DNA of 64,000 nucleotides from DASSBG01 sp035699085 (GCA_035699085.1 DASSBG010000028.1:186001-250000); one strand, 5' to 3'. Counted from the first letter of the stretch, positions 1 through 9,335 are shown. The notes: generated by a model not told the origin, from the letters alone. A program made the numbers and translations.

Positions 1-44
1 CGCATCGCTGGCACTGACCGGCGCGCCGCTGTCAAGCATGCAAG

Positions 45-72
45 GCTCCCGGGTCCGCCCGGGAGCTTTTTT
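45..72 (+). terminator. Rho-independent terminator at the left edge
   Basis: A perfect 9-bp stem GCTCCCGGG / CCCGGGAGC with a TCCG loop is followed by six T residues. It would end a transcript entering from the left. One possible tail of that gene is the short frame ending in TGA near position 17, but too little is present to name it. Confidence 0.85.
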
Positions 73-365
73 CATGCCACCGGCCGCGCGTGCGGCCGCT
101 CTCGGCGTCGATCCCCAGCCTGAACCTGCGGCATACGCCAGCTGCGACGACGCCCCGCGCAGTGCCCGCATGGCCCGGCCCGCGCTGTCACTTGCCGCTG
201 CAAGGTACTAAACTACGCAGCGTTTCTGTCCCGAATGGCCCCGCGGCATGCTGCGCCGGGCTTTCAAATCAATGCCTTGTATGGCAAGCCTCGCGTAGCC
301 TCTTACGCGCTGATCTTGCCGGCGCGCGCTGTCGCGCGACCTCAACCGACGGAGTCGACGTCCTG
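73..365. other. Non-coding leader before leucine dehydrogenase
   Basis: No gene is recognised here. The downstream reading frame stays open through the stretch, but it is low-complexity and unlike any leucine dehydrogenase N-terminus. A weak promoter-like pair, TGTCAC (186-191) and TAAACT (209-214) with 17 bases between, is the best candidate promoter for the next gene; it would leave a 5' UTR of about 145 nt. Confidence 0.3.
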
Positions 366-1469
366 ATGATCTTTGAAACCATTGCCACCACCGACCACGA
401 GGAAGTGGTGTTCTGCCAGAGCCGCGATGCAGGCCTCAAGGCCATCATCGCCATCCACAACACCGTGCTGGGCCCGGCCCTTGGTGGCCTGCGGATGTGG
501 CCCTACAAGACCGAGCAGGACGCGGTGAACGACGTGCTGCGGCTGTCGCGGGGCATGACCTACAAGAACGCGGTGGCGGGCCTCAACCTGGGTGGCGGCA
601 AGGCGGTGATCATCGGCGACCCGGGCAAGGACAAGTCCGAAGCGCTGTTCCGCGCCTTCGGCCGCTTCGTCAACTCGCTCAACGGCCGCTACATCACCGC
701 GGAGGACGTCGGCATTGATGTCAACGACATGGAATACGTCTTCCGCGAGACGGAGTTCGTGACCGGCGTGCACCAAGTGCACGGCGGCTCCGGCGACCCG
801 TCGCCGTTCACCGCCTACGGCGTGCTGCAGGGCGTGCTGGCCTCGCTGAAGTACAAGCATGGCAACGAGGACGTCGGCAAGTACAGCTTCGCGGTGCAGG
901 GCGCCGGCCACGTCGGCACCGAATTCATGAAGCTGCTGCGCGAGCAGGGCGCCAAGGTGTTCGTCACCGACATCAACCAGGCCGCGGTGCAGCGCTGCGT
1001 CGACGAACTGGGCTGCGAAGCCGTCGGCACCGACGAGATCTACGATGTCGACGCCGATGTCTACAGCCCCTGCGCGCTGGGCGGCACGGTGGACGAGCAG
1101 ACCATCGACCGCATCAAGGCCGGCATCATCTGCGGCGCCGCCAACAACCAGCTGGCCACCGACGCCATCGGCGACGAGCTGATGAAGCGCGGCGTGGTCT
1201 ACGCGCCGGATTACGCGGTCAACGCCGGCGGCGTGATGAACGTGTCGCTGGAGATCGACGGCTACAACCGCGAGCGCGCCATGCGCATGATGCGCAGCAT
1301 CTACTACAACGTTGGCCGCATCTTCGAGATCGCCGACCGCGACGGCATCCCCACCTACAAGGCCGCCGACCGCATGGCGGAGGAGCGCATCAGCGCCGTG
1401 GGCAAGATCAAGCTGCCGACGATGGGCAACGACGGCACGCGCTTCCTGGGGCGGCTGCGGGGCCAGTAA
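366..1469 (+). CDS. ldh: Leucine (branched-chain amino acid) dehydrogenase
   Basis: A 367-residue NAD-dependent Glu/Leu/Phe/Val dehydrogenase. Members deaminate leucine, valine and isoleucine to their 2-oxo acids. The N-terminal catalytic domain carries MTYKNA (Lys67) and GLNLGGGKA (Lys79, the family's catalytic lysine). A Rossmann domain begins near FAVQGAGHVGTEF in the second half, followed by CGAANNQL and YAPDYAVNAGGV. The ATG at 366 starts the conserved MIFETI sequence; the upstream in-frame extension is unlike the family and is not used. The next gene is isovaleryl-CoA dehydrogenase, so this enzyme probably feeds the leucine degradation pathway encoded downstream. Leucine versus valine preference cannot be read from the sequence. 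Confidence 0.93.
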   Translation: MIFETIATTDHEEVVFCQSRDAGLKAIIAIHNTVLGPALGGLRMWPYKTEQDAVNDVLRLSRGMTYKNAVAGLNLGGGKAVIIGDPGKDKSEALFRAFGRFVNSLNGRYITAEDVGIDVNDMEYVFRETEFVTGVHQVHGGSGDPSPFTAYGVLQGVLASLKYKHGNEDVGKYSFAVQGAGHVGTEFMKLLREQGAKVFVTDINQAAVQRCVDELGCEAVGTDEIYDVDADVYSPCALGGTVDEQTIDRIKAGIICGAANNQLATDAIGDELMKRGVVYAPDYAVNAGGVMNVSLEIDGYNRERAMRMMRSIYYNVGRIFEIADRDGIPTYKAADRMAEERISAVGKIKLPTMGNDGTRFLGRLRGQ

Positions 1470-1472
1470 TTC

Positions 1473-1509
1473 CGGGACCGGGGACCGGGACCGGGACCGG
1501 GACCGGGAG
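1473..1509. repeat. Short GGGACC tandem array
   Basis: The gap after leucine dehydrogenase holds about six copies of a 6-7 bp unit (GGGACC / GGGGACC). It belongs to the family of short tandem arrays found in many gaps of this window. Confidence 0.7.
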
Positions 1510-1626
1510 AGCGTAGCCATCGCGGCTCATGCCGGACGCCGTACAGCGGCTGTCCGGCATCCTTTGCTATTGCCCGCTGCGGAACAGACAATGGATGGCG
1601 CGGGACGAACGCCAACGAGGAACCTG

Positions 1627-2781
1627 ATGGGCCCATTCCAGCTCGGCGAAGAACTCGACCTGCTTCGCGAGAGCGTCCGCGCCTTCGCCGAGAAGGCGAT
1701 CGCGCCGCTCGCCGAGCAGCTTGACCGCGACAACGCCTTCCCGCAGCCACTGTGGCGCAAGCTGGGCGAGATGGGTCTGCTCGGCATCACCGTCGACGAG
1801 CAGTACGGCGGCTCGGGCCTCGGCTACCTGGCGCACGTGGTGGCGATGGAGGAAATCTCCCGCGCCTCGGGCTCGGTCGGCCTGTCCTACGGCGCGCATT
1901 CCAACCTTTGCGTGCAGAACCTGTTCCGCAACGGCAGCGAGGCGCAGCGGGCGAAATACCTGCCCAGGCTGTGCAGCGGCGAATGGGTTGGCGCGCTGGC
2001 GATGAGCGAGCCGGGCGCCGGCTCGGACGTGGTCGGTTCGATGGCCTGCCGCGCCGAGCAACGTGGCGACGTGTGGGTCGCCAACGGCTCCAAGCTGTGG
2101 ATTACCAACGGGCCTGAAGCGGACGTGCTGCTGGTCTACATGCGCACCGCCGGCCACGATGCCGGCTCGCGCTGCATCACGGCCTTCCTCATCGAGAAGG
2201 GTATGCCCGGCTTCCGCACGGCACAGAAGCTGGACAAGCTGGGCATGCGCGGCTCCAACACCTGCGAGCTGGTCTTCGAGGATTGCGAGATCCCCGCCGA
2301 CAACATCATCGGTGAAGTGAACGAAGGCGTGCGCGTGCTGATGAGCGGCTTGGATACCGAGCGCCTGGTGCTGTCGGGTGGCCCACTGGGCCTGATGCAG
2401 GCGGCACTTGACCTTGCCCTGCCCTACGCGCGCGAGCGTCATCAGTTTGGCGTGCCGATCGGCAGCTTTGAACTGATGCAGGCGAAGCTGGCGGACATGT
2501 ACACGGCGCTGCAGTCGGCACGCGCCTACGCCTACCGCGTCGCCGAGGACTTCGACGCCGGCCGGCAGTCGCGCACCGATCCGGCCTCGTGCCTGCTGCA
2601 CGCCTCGCGCAGTGCCGTGCAGGTGACGCTGGAGGCGATCCAGGCGCTGGGCGGCAACGGCTACATCAACGACTACCCGGCCGGCCGGCTGCTGCGTGAT
2701 GCCAAGCTCTACGAGATCGGCGCCGGCACCAACGAAATCCGCCGCATGCTGATCGGCCGCGAACTGGTCGCTGGCGACTGA
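1627..2781 (+). CDS. liuA: Isovaleryl-CoA dehydrogenase
   Basis: A 384-residue FAD-dependent acyl-CoA dehydrogenase that would oxidise isovaleryl-CoA to 3-methylcrotonyl-CoA, passing electrons to ETF. Family signatures include AMSEPGAGSDVVGSM and WITNGPEADVLLVY. Two details favour isovaleryl-CoA over other acyl-CoA substrates: the glutamate in SGLDTERLVLSGGPLG, equivalent to the catalytic base of isovaleryl-CoA dehydrogenases, and glycine in the C-terminal YEIGAGTNEIRR where many other family members carry the catalytic glutamate. The ATG at 1627 follows a GAGGA ribosome binding site; an upstream in-frame ATG at 1591 lacks one. It lies between leucine dehydrogenase and thiolase, consistent with a leucine-catabolic cluster. 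Confidence 0.93.
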   Translation: MGPFQLGEELDLLRESVRAFAEKAIAPLAEQLDRDNAFPQPLWRKLGEMGLLGITVDEQYGGSGLGYLAHVVAMEEISRASGSVGLSYGAHSNLCVQNLFRNGSEAQRAKYLPRLCSGEWVGALAMSEPGAGSDVVGSMACRAEQRGDVWVANGSKLWITNGPEADVLLVYMRTAGHDAGSRCITAFLIEKGMPGFRTAQKLDKLGMRGSNTCELVFEDCEIPADNIIGEVNEGVRVLMSGLDTERLVLSGGPLGLMQAALDLALPYARERHQFGVPIGSFELMQAKLADMYTALQSARAYAYRVAEDFDAGRQSRTDPASCLLHASRSAVQVTLEAIQALGGNGYINDYPAGRLLRDAKLYEIGAGTNEIRRMLIGRELVAGD

Positions 2782-2947
2782 TCGCGGGGCGGGCTTCACC
2801 CCCCGAGCACGCCCGCCACGCCTTGCGGCTGATGCGCGTCCCCATCGCGTGTCGAGAACCGTCGTGCAGGCAAGGCCCGGCGGGTTGAAAGCCGCCCTGC
2901 CAACACCTTTGCGGGCCTTCTGGCCCCGGCCGCTAGCACCGCCGCGT

Positions 2948-2977
2948 TTGCTGCGGTGCAGGCGTGGCGGGCATAAT
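2948..2977 (+). promoter_or_regulatory. Candidate sigma-70 promoter of the thiolase gene
   Basis: TTGCTG (2948-2953) and CATAAT (2972-2977) are separated by 18 bases. Transcription would begin about 30 nt before the thiolase ATG. Inferred by pattern only. Confidence 0.5.
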
Positions 2978-3013
2978 TGAGGGCTTGCCCAGACACCAAT
3001 CACGGAGATCGCC

Positions 3014-4186
3014 ATGACCGACATCGTCATCGCCGGCGCCAAGCGCACCGCCATCGGCTCCATGCTCGGCCAGTTCACCGGCGTGCCGACCACGACGCTC
3101 GGCGCCACCGCCATTGCCGCGGCGTTGGCGCAGTCCGGCGTGCCGGCGGAGGACGTGTCGGAGGTCTTCATGGGCTGCGTGCTGCCGGCCAATCTCGGCC
3201 AGGCGCCCGCCCGGCAGGCGGCGCTCGGCGCGGGGCTGCCGACCTCCGCCGGCTGCACCACGATCAACAAGGTCTGCGGTTCCGGCATGAAGGCGATCAT
3301 GCTCGGCCACGACTTGATCAAGGCCGGTTCGGCGACGGTCGTCGTCGCCGGCGGCATGGAGTCGATGACCAACGCGCCGCACATGGCCGCGGTGCGCGCC
3401 GGCGTGCGCTACGGCGAGGCGCCGCTGGTCGACCACATGGCTTGGGACGGCCTGACCAACCCCTACGACGGCCAGTCCATGGGCATCTTCGCCGAGAGCT
3501 GCGTGGAGAAATACCACTTCAGCCGCGAAGAGCAGGACGCCTTCGCCATCGCCTCGGTCGAGCGCGCGCTGGCGGCGCAGGCCTCGGGCGCCTTCGCCGA
3601 CGAGATCGCGCCGGTCACGGTCAAGGGCCGCAAGGGCGAAACCGTGGTCGACACCGACGAGCAGCCGGGCCGCAGCGATACCGGCAAGATCCCGAAGCTG
3701 CGCGCGGCCTTCCGCAAGGACGGCACGGTGACCGCGGCCAGCTCCTCATCGATCTCCGACGGCGCGGCGGCCACGGTCCTGCTGGCGGCCGACGAGGCCG
3801 AACGCCGTGGGCTGAAGCCGCTGGCGCGTATTCTCGCCCACTCCACCCATTCGCAACAGCCAGAGTGGTTCACCACCGCGCCGGTCGCGGCGATCAAGGA
3901 CGTGATGCGCAAGGTCGGCTGGAGCGCCGGCGACGTGGACCTGTTCGAGGTCAACGAGGCCTTCGCCGTGGTCGCCATGGCGGCAATGAAGGAGGTGGGC
4001 ATCGAACACGACAAGATCAACGTGTTCGGCGGCGCCTGCGCGCTTGGCCACCCGATCGGCGCCTCCGGCGCGCGTATCGTGGTGACGCTGCTGAACGCGC
4101 TGCGCCAGCGTGGCGGCAAGCGCGGCATCGCCTCGCTGTGCATTGGCGGCGGCGAGGCGACGGCGATCGCGGTCGAATGCCCCTGA
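3014..4186 (+). CDS. atoB: Acetyl-CoA acetyltransferase (thiolase)
   Basis: A 390-residue class II thiolase, which cleaves or condenses acetoacetyl-CoA and acetyl-CoA. The nucleophilic cysteine lies in INKVCGSGMK (near residue 90), the active-site histidine in GGACALGHPIGASGAR, and the second cysteine in the C-terminal SLCIGGGEATAIAVE. The length is typical. It follows isovaleryl-CoA dehydrogenase and its likely role is to split acetoacetyl-CoA made from the acetoacetate released by HMG-CoA lyase. A larger thiolytic role in isoleucine breakdown is also possible because a type II 3-hydroxyacyl-CoA dehydrogenase lies further downstream (20953-21720). The start follows an ACGGAGA ribosome binding site. 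Confidence 0.93.
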   Translation: MTDIVIAGAKRTAIGSMLGQFTGVPTTTLGATAIAAALAQSGVPAEDVSEVFMGCVLPANLGQAPARQAALGAGLPTSAGCTTINKVCGSGMKAIMLGHDLIKAGSATVVVAGGMESMTNAPHMAAVRAGVRYGEAPLVDHMAWDGLTNPYDGQSMGIFAESCVEKYHFSREEQDAFAIASVERALAAQASGAFADEIAPVTVKGRKGETVVDTDEQPGRSDTGKIPKLRAAFRKDGTVTAASSSSISDGAAATVLLAADEAERRGLKPLARILAHSTHSQQPEWFTTAPVAAIKDVMRKVGWSAGDVDLFEVNEAFAVVAMAAMKEVGIEHDKINVFGGACALGHPIGASGARIVVTLLNALRQRGGKRGIASLCIGGGEATAIAVECP

Positions 4187-4234
4187 TCCGGCGGGGCGAT
4201 CGCTGCAGCCCCCCGGCAGTTTTCGCCCTGAGGA

Positions 4235-4264
4235 CTGGCAACCTGGCCTGATCCGCGATATAAA
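4235..4264 (+). promoter_or_regulatory. Candidate promoter of the small lipoprotein gene
   Basis: CTGGCA (4235-4240) and TATAAA (4259-4264) with an 18-base spacer sit about 34 bases before the ATG. The gene also has its own terminator, so it is probably a separate transcription unit within the leucine cluster. Confidence 0.5.
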
Positions 4265-4297
4265 TCGCCCCTCCATTCACGCTGAGAGGGGAAGACC

Positions 4298-4660
4298 ATG
4301 CTCGTCAAGTCTGTCGCGCTCGCCGCCATCGCGGTTTTCGGCCTGGCTGCCTGCAGCAACGGCGGCCAGGACGCCAACACCAACGCGCAGGAAGCCGCGC
4401 AGAAGGCGGTTGAATCCACCCAGGCCGCGGCTGACAAGATGCAGGACGCGGCCACCGCCACCAAGCAGGCCGCGGCCGAGGCCGCCACCGCCACCAGCCA
4501 GGCCGCCACCGCCGCCGCTGCCGTTGCCAGCAGCGCGGCCGATGCCGCCAAGGCTGCCGCAGCCAAGGCCGCCGACAAGGCCGACGCCATGCTGGACGCC
4601 GCCAAGGACAAAGCCAACGACGCCGGCGATGACGACGACAACGATGGCGATGGCATGTAG
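4298..4660 (+). CDS. Small Ala/Lys-rich lipoprotein
   Basis: A 120-residue predicted lipoprotein. The N-terminus is a lipoprotein signal peptide ending in the lipobox LAAC (cysteine near residue 19). The mature part is an almost uninterrupted run of Ala, Lys, Thr, Gln and Asp in a heptad-like pattern with no Pro and little Gly, expected to form a long alpha helix, and it ends in an acidic Asp/Gly/Asn tail. This composition resembles small helical envelope lipoproteins of the Lpp/Alr type, but no specific family is recognised. An AGAGGGGAAG ribosome binding site precedes the ATG. It has its own promoter candidate and terminator, so it is probably not functionally part of the leucine pathway. 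Confidence 0.75.
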   Translation: MLVKSVALAAIAVFGLAACSNGGQDANTNAQEAAQKAVESTQAAADKMQDAATATKQAAAEAATATSQAATAAAAVASSAADAAKAAAAKAADKADAMLDAAKDKANDAGDDDDNDGDGM

Positions 4661-4687
4661 CCACCGGGCAGCAACGCAGCCAAACCG

Positions 4688-4716
4688 CCGGCCGCCTCGC
4701 GCGGCCGGTTTTTTTT
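4688..4716 (+). terminator. Rho-independent terminator after the lipoprotein gene
   Basis: A perfect 8-bp stem CCGGCCGC / GCGGCCGG with a 5-base loop is followed by eight T residues, 28 bases after the lipoprotein stop codon. Confidence 0.9.
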
Positions 4717-4889
4717 GGCCACGACGGCACCCCGCTTTTGCCACGCGTGCCCGCGGCCGCGCCCTCGCAACGTGCGTCGGCAACCGCGGCTGCCACCGGC
4801 CCGCCGGTGCCGGGGCTCGCCGCCCAACGAGGCTGGCATGTCGGCGATCGCTGTGCTTTGATGGGCGCTTTCCGTCCACGCCGCCGACG

Positions 4890-6497
4890 ATGCCGGAACT
4901 GAAGAGCCAGATCGACCCGCGCGACCCCGCATTTGCCACCAACGCCGCACGCATGCGCGAGCTGGTCGGGGACCTGCACGCCCAACTGGCGCGGGTCGCC
5001 GAAGGCGGTGGCGAGCGCGCCCGCGACAAGCACCTGAAACGCGGCAAGCTGCTGCCGCGCGAGCGTATCCGTGCGCTGCTCGACCCGGGCTCACCGTTCC
5101 TGGAGCTCTCGCCGCTGGCTGCCCACGGCATGTACGACGACGCGGCGCCGGCGGCCGGCATCATCACCGGCATCGGCCGCGTCAACGGCAGCGAAGTGGT
5201 GGTGGTCGCGAATGATGCCACCGTCAAGGGCGGCACCTACTTCCCGATGACGGTGAAGAAGCACCTGCGGGCGCAGGAAGTGGCGCTGGAGAACCGCCTG
5301 CCCTGCATCTACCTGGTCGATTCCGGTGGCGCCTTCCTGCCGCTGCAGGACGAGGTGTTTCCGGACAAGGAACATTTCGGCCGCATCTTCTATAACCAGG
5401 CGCGGATGAGCGCCCTCGGCATCGCCCAGATCGCCGTGGTGATGGGCTCGTGCACCGCCGGCGGCGCCTACGTGCCGGCCATGAGCGATGAAACCATCAT
5501 CGTGAAGGAACAGGGCACCATCTTCCTCGGCGGGCCGCCACTGGTGAAGGCGGCCACCGGCGAGGTGGTCGATGCCGAGGCGCTGGGCGGCGCCGACGTG
5601 CACACGGCCATGTCGGGCGTCGCCGACCACTTCGCCGAGAACGATGCGCACGCGCTGGCCATCGCCCGCGACATCGTCGCCAACCTCAACCGCAAGCGGC
5701 AGATGCCGCTGGCGCTGGCGGAGCCGGTCGAACCGCGGCATCCCGCGGACGAGCTGTACGGAGTGATTCCCGAGGACACGCGCCGGCCGTTCGACATCCA
5801 CGAGGTGATCGCGCGCATTGTCGACGGCTCGGACTTCCACGAGTTCAAGGCTCGCTACGGCAAGACCCTGGTCACCGGCTTCGCCCGCATCCACGGCTAC
5901 CCGGTCGGCATCGTCGCCAACAACGGCATCCTGTTCTCGGAGAGCGCGCTGAAGGGCACCCACTTCATCGAGCTGTGCAACCAGCGCAAGGTGCCGCTGG
6001 TGTTCCTGCAGAACATCACGGGCTTCATGGTCGGCCAGAAGTACGAGCAGGCCGGGATCGCCAAGGACGGGGCCAAGATGGTGACCGCGGTGGCCTGCTC
6101 GCAGGTACCGAAGTTCACCGTCGTGATCGGCGGCAGCTTCGGCGCCGGCAACTACGCCATGTGCGGCCGGGCCTACGGCGCCCGCTTCCTCTGGATGTGG
6201 CCGAACGCGCGCATCAGCGTGATGGGCGGCGAACAGGCCGCCAGCGTGCTGGCCACGGTCAAGCGCGACGGCATCGAGGCGCGCGGCGGCGAATGGTCGA
6301 CGGAGGACGAGGACGCCTTCAAGGCGCCAATTCGCGCACAGTACGAGCGCCAGGGCCACCCGTACTATGCCAGCGCGCGGCTGTGGGACGACGGCATCAT
6401 CGACCCCGCCGACACCCGCCGCGTGCTCGGCCTCGCGATCTCCGCCGCCATGAACGCGCCCATCGAGCCGCAGTCCTACGGCGTCTTCCGGATGTAG
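4890..6497 (+). CDS. liuB: Methylcrotonyl-CoA carboxylase, carboxyltransferase (beta) subunit
   Basis: A 535-residue carboxyltransferase subunit of 3-methylcrotonyl-CoA carboxylase. It transfers CO2 from carboxybiotin on the alpha subunit to 3-methylcrotonyl-CoA, giving 3-methylglutaconyl-CoA. The two crotonase-like domains are visible: an N-terminal half with VMGSCTAGGAYVPAMSDE and GTIFLGGPPLVKAATGE, and a C-terminal half with FLQNITGFMVGQKYE and FGAGNYAMCGRAY, all typical of the MCC/geranyl-CoA type rather than propionyl-CoA carboxylase. Length matches MCC-beta. The ATG at 4890 begins the conserved N-terminus; a long upstream in-frame extension covers the preceding lipoprotein gene and is spurious. 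Its partner alpha subunit lies 8.5 kb away (14986-16986), an unusual separation. Confidence 0.95.
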   Translation: MPELKSQIDPRDPAFATNAARMRELVGDLHAQLARVAEGGGERARDKHLKRGKLLPRERIRALLDPGSPFLELSPLAAHGMYDDAAPAAGIITGIGRVNGSEVVVVANDATVKGGTYFPMTVKKHLRAQEVALENRLPCIYLVDSGGAFLPLQDEVFPDKEHFGRIFYNQARMSALGIAQIAVVMGSCTAGGAYVPAMSDETIIVKEQGTIFLGGPPLVKAATGEVVDAEALGGADVHTAMSGVADHFAENDAHALAIARDIVANLNRKRQMPLALAEPVEPRHPADELYGVIPEDTRRPFDIHEVIARIVDGSDFHEFKARYGKTLVTGFARIHGYPVGIVANNGILFSESALKGTHFIELCNQRKVPLVFLQNITGFMVGQKYEQAGIAKDGAKMVTAVACSQVPKFTVVIGGSFGAGNYAMCGRAYGARFLWMWPNARISVMGGEQAASVLATVKRDGIEARGGEWSTEDEDAFKAPIRAQYERQGHPYYASARLWDDGIIDPADTRRVLGLAISAAMNAPIEPQSYGVFRM

Positions 6498-6607
6498 GCC
6501 AGGGAGCGGGCGCGAGACCGTCGCCGCGACGGGATGCTGGCCTGTCCGTCACCCGTCCGGCCGCTTGGCAGAGAGCGCCCTGATTGGCACTGAGCCTCAG
6601 CCATGAT

Positions 6608-6722
6608 GTCGGGTTACGGCCTTGCGGCCTAACCCGACCTACGGCAAGCGCAGGAGCCGCATGACAACAAAGACCGATCATTTGTCGTAGGTCGGGTTAG
6701 CGCCACAGGCGCGGAACCCGAC
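6608..6722. repeat. Two-hairpin GTCGGGTTA extragenic element
   Basis: The 383-bp gap between liuB and the AbrB-like gene contains no gene. It holds two hairpins, TCGGGTTA...TAACCCGA (about 6609-6640) and GTCGGGTTA...GAACCCGAC (6691-6722). They face each other, and their inner flanks (6630-6647 and 6682-6699) are inverted copies matching at 17 of 18 positions. This layout is like a bacterial interspersed mosaic element built from REP units; similar GTCGGGTTA hairpins are common in proteobacterial gaps. Confidence 0.7.
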
Positions 6723-6823
6723 GTGGCCGCACCGTCGGCCCCGCAGCCCTGTCGACGTGGGCGGAGGCCTTGATCCGGCCTGGACCACGCATGGGCATCG
6801 CAGCGGGCCCAGCCGGGAAGAAC

Positions 6824-6872
6824 TTGCCGGCTGCTTGCTTGGTGGTAAGATTCTTACATCCGCCAAGTAAGA
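6824..6872 (+). promoter_or_regulatory. Promoter and autoregulatory operator candidate of the AbrB/PIN pair
   Basis: TTGCCG (6824-6829) and TAAGAT (6846-6851) with 16 bases between form a promoter candidate. The -10 is embedded in a perfect 13-bp palindrome, GTAAGATTCTTAC (6845-6857), and a third half-site GTAAGA lies at 6867-6872 just before the start codon. AbrB/MazE-type antitoxins usually repress their own operon through such palindromes, so this is a likely operator. Confidence 0.6.
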
Positions 6873-6880
6873 GTGGCCGT

Positions 6881-7120
6881 ATGAAAATCACCAGCAAGGG
6901 CCAGGTCACCATCCCGCAGGCCGTGCGCGAGCGTGCCGGCCTGCATCCGCACAGCGAAGTCGAATTCGAGGTCAAGGCCAACGGTGAGGTCATTATCCGG
7001 CCCGTCGCCCACGCGACCTCGCCGATTCGCGCGGCCTTCGAACAGGTGCGCGGCAGTGCCACCGCGCGCGCGTTCAAGGACATGGACACCGATCAGTTCA
7101 TGCGCTTCCTGCGTGGCTAG
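6881..7120 (+). CDS. AbrB/MazE-family antitoxin
   Basis: A 79-residue protein with an N-terminal SpoVT/AbrB DNA-binding fold: MKITSKGQVTIPQAVRERAG is the family hallmark, followed by the strand-rich VEFEVKANGEVIIRPV. The C-terminal third (FEQVRGSATARAFKDMDTDQFMRFLRG) is the expected toxin-binding tail. The ATG at 6881 starts the conserved motif; an upstream extension is rejected. The gene overlaps the following PIN-domain gene by 8 bp, the usual coupled antitoxin-toxin order. The upstream palindrome suggests autoregulation. It probably neutralises the downstream PIN ribonuclease. Confidence 0.88.
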   Translation: MKITSKGQVTIPQAVRERAGLHPHSEVEFEVKANGEVIIRPVAHATSPIRAAFEQVRGSATARAFKDMDTDQFMRFLRG

Positions 7121-7589
7121 GCAGCGCCGCCAGACTAAAGCGGTCACCGAGCGCCGCGCGGCCTATGGGAGCGCTACGCCAACACTGGTCGACAGCAACG
7201 TGTTGATCGACGTGCTGGCCGACGATCCGCATTGGGCGGAGTGGTCGCTGGCGCACCTGGACCAGTTGGGCCGCGAAGCCCCGCTGGCCATCAACCCGCT
7301 GATATTGGCGGAGCTGAGTCCGCGTTTCGAGCGCGCGGCGGAACTGGAAAAGGCGCTCGCCGGCTTGCCGCTGAAGCGTGAGCCCTTGCCATGGGATGCC
7401 GCATTTCTGGCCGGCCAGGCGTTCAAGCTGTACCGCGCGACCCGCGGCAGCACTGCCGGACGCGCGCGTTCGCCGCTGCCCGACTTCTACATCGGCGCGC
7501 ACGCCATGGTTCGCGGCATGCGCCTGCTGACCCGCGATGCGCGGCGTTATCAGCGCTACTTCCCGAAACTTGACATCATCTCGCCCTGA
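7113..7589 (+). CDS. vapC: PIN-domain ribonuclease toxin (VapC type)
   Basis: A PIN-domain protein of about 158 residues, probably a VapC-type endoribonuclease. Acidic residues expected in the active site are present: Asp in LVDSNVLIDVL, Glu in ILAELSPRFE, and Asp in PLPDFYIGAHAM, with a final Asp in RLLTRDARRYQRYFPKLDII. The reading frame is open well upstream, but the best start is the GTG at 7113, which overlaps the antitoxin stop by 8 bp; no ATG precedes the conserved VDSN motif in this frame after the antitoxin body. The strong ribosome binding site usual for an independent gene is missing, consistent with translational coupling. The RNA target cannot be predicted. Confidence 0.85.
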   Translation: MARQRRQTKAVTERRAAYGSATPTLVDSNVLIDVLADDPHWAEWSLAHLDQLGREAPLAINPLILAELSPRFERAAELEKALAGLPLKREPLPWDAAFLAGQAFKLYRATRGSTAGRARSPLPDFYIGAHAMVRGMRLLTRDARRYQRYFPKLDIISP

Positions 7590-7614
7590 CGCGGTGCGCC
7601 AAGGACCCTGACCC

Positions 7615-8564
<950 letters not shown>

Positions 8565-8568
<4 letters not shown>

Positions 8569-9332
8569 GCCTCAACCTTTCGGCCATCCGCGCCATCTAC
8601 GGTTTCGAGATGGCGCGCACGCGGCGCACGCTGATGCAGTCCATCGCCTCGCCGGTGATTTCCACCTCGCTGTACTTCGTGGTGTTCGGCTCGGCCATCG
8701 GCTCGCGCATCACCGAGGTGCAGGGCGTGAGCTACGGCGCCTTCATCATTCCGGGCCTGATCATGCTGACGCTGCTGACGCTGAGCGTCTCCAACGCCTC
8801 CTTCGGCATCTACTTTCCGAAATTCGTCGGCACCATCTACGAGCTGCACTCGGCGCCGATGTCCTACATCGAGATCGTGGTGAGCTTTGTCGGCGCCGCG
8901 GCGACCAAGTCGGTGATCGTGGGGCTGATCATCCTCGGCACGGCGCGAATTTTCGTCGACTACGAGATCGTGCATCCGCTGTGGATGGTCGGCTTCCTGC
9001 TGCTGACCTCAATCACTTTCAGCCTGTTCGGTTTCATCATCGGCATCTGGGCGGACAACTTCGAGAAGCTCCAGGTGGTGCCGCTGCTGGTGATCACGCC
9101 GCTGACCTTCCTCGGCGGCAGCTTCTACTCCATCCACATGCTGCCGCCGCTGTGGCAGAAGATCACCTTGGCGAACCCCGTGGTGTACCTGATCAGCGGC
9201 TTCCGCTGGAGCTTCTACGGCATCGCCGACGTCAGCGTCGGCATCAGCCTCGGCGCGACCCTGGGCTTCCTGGTGCTCTGCCTCGTCGCCATCGCCTGGA
9301 TCTTCAGGACCGGCTACAAGCTCAAGAGCTGA
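8565..9332 (+). CDS. yadH: ABC-2 type transporter permease, YadH-like
   Basis: A 255-residue inner-membrane permease with six hydrophobic segments, matching the ABC-2 family and in particular YadH: the N-terminal VISTSLYFVVFGSAIGSRI, the central FIIPGLIMLTLLTLSV and the C-terminal TPLTFLGGSFYSIHMLPP plus NPVVYLISGFRW are characteristic. Its start codon overlaps the stop of the ATPase gene, so the two are translationally coupled and form a complete half-size exporter. The substrate cannot be inferred. Confidence 0.92.
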
Positions 9333-9335
9333 CGC

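Noticed and set aside
342..1520. Long minus-strand open frame opposite leucine dehydrogenase
   Set aside because: His/Ala/Val-rich shadow frame caused by high GC; no family resemblance and entirely antisense to a clear gene.
1567..3384. 605-codon minus-strand frame opposite liuA and thiolase
   Set aside because: Spans two real genes and a gap, with low-complexity Gln/His/Ala composition.
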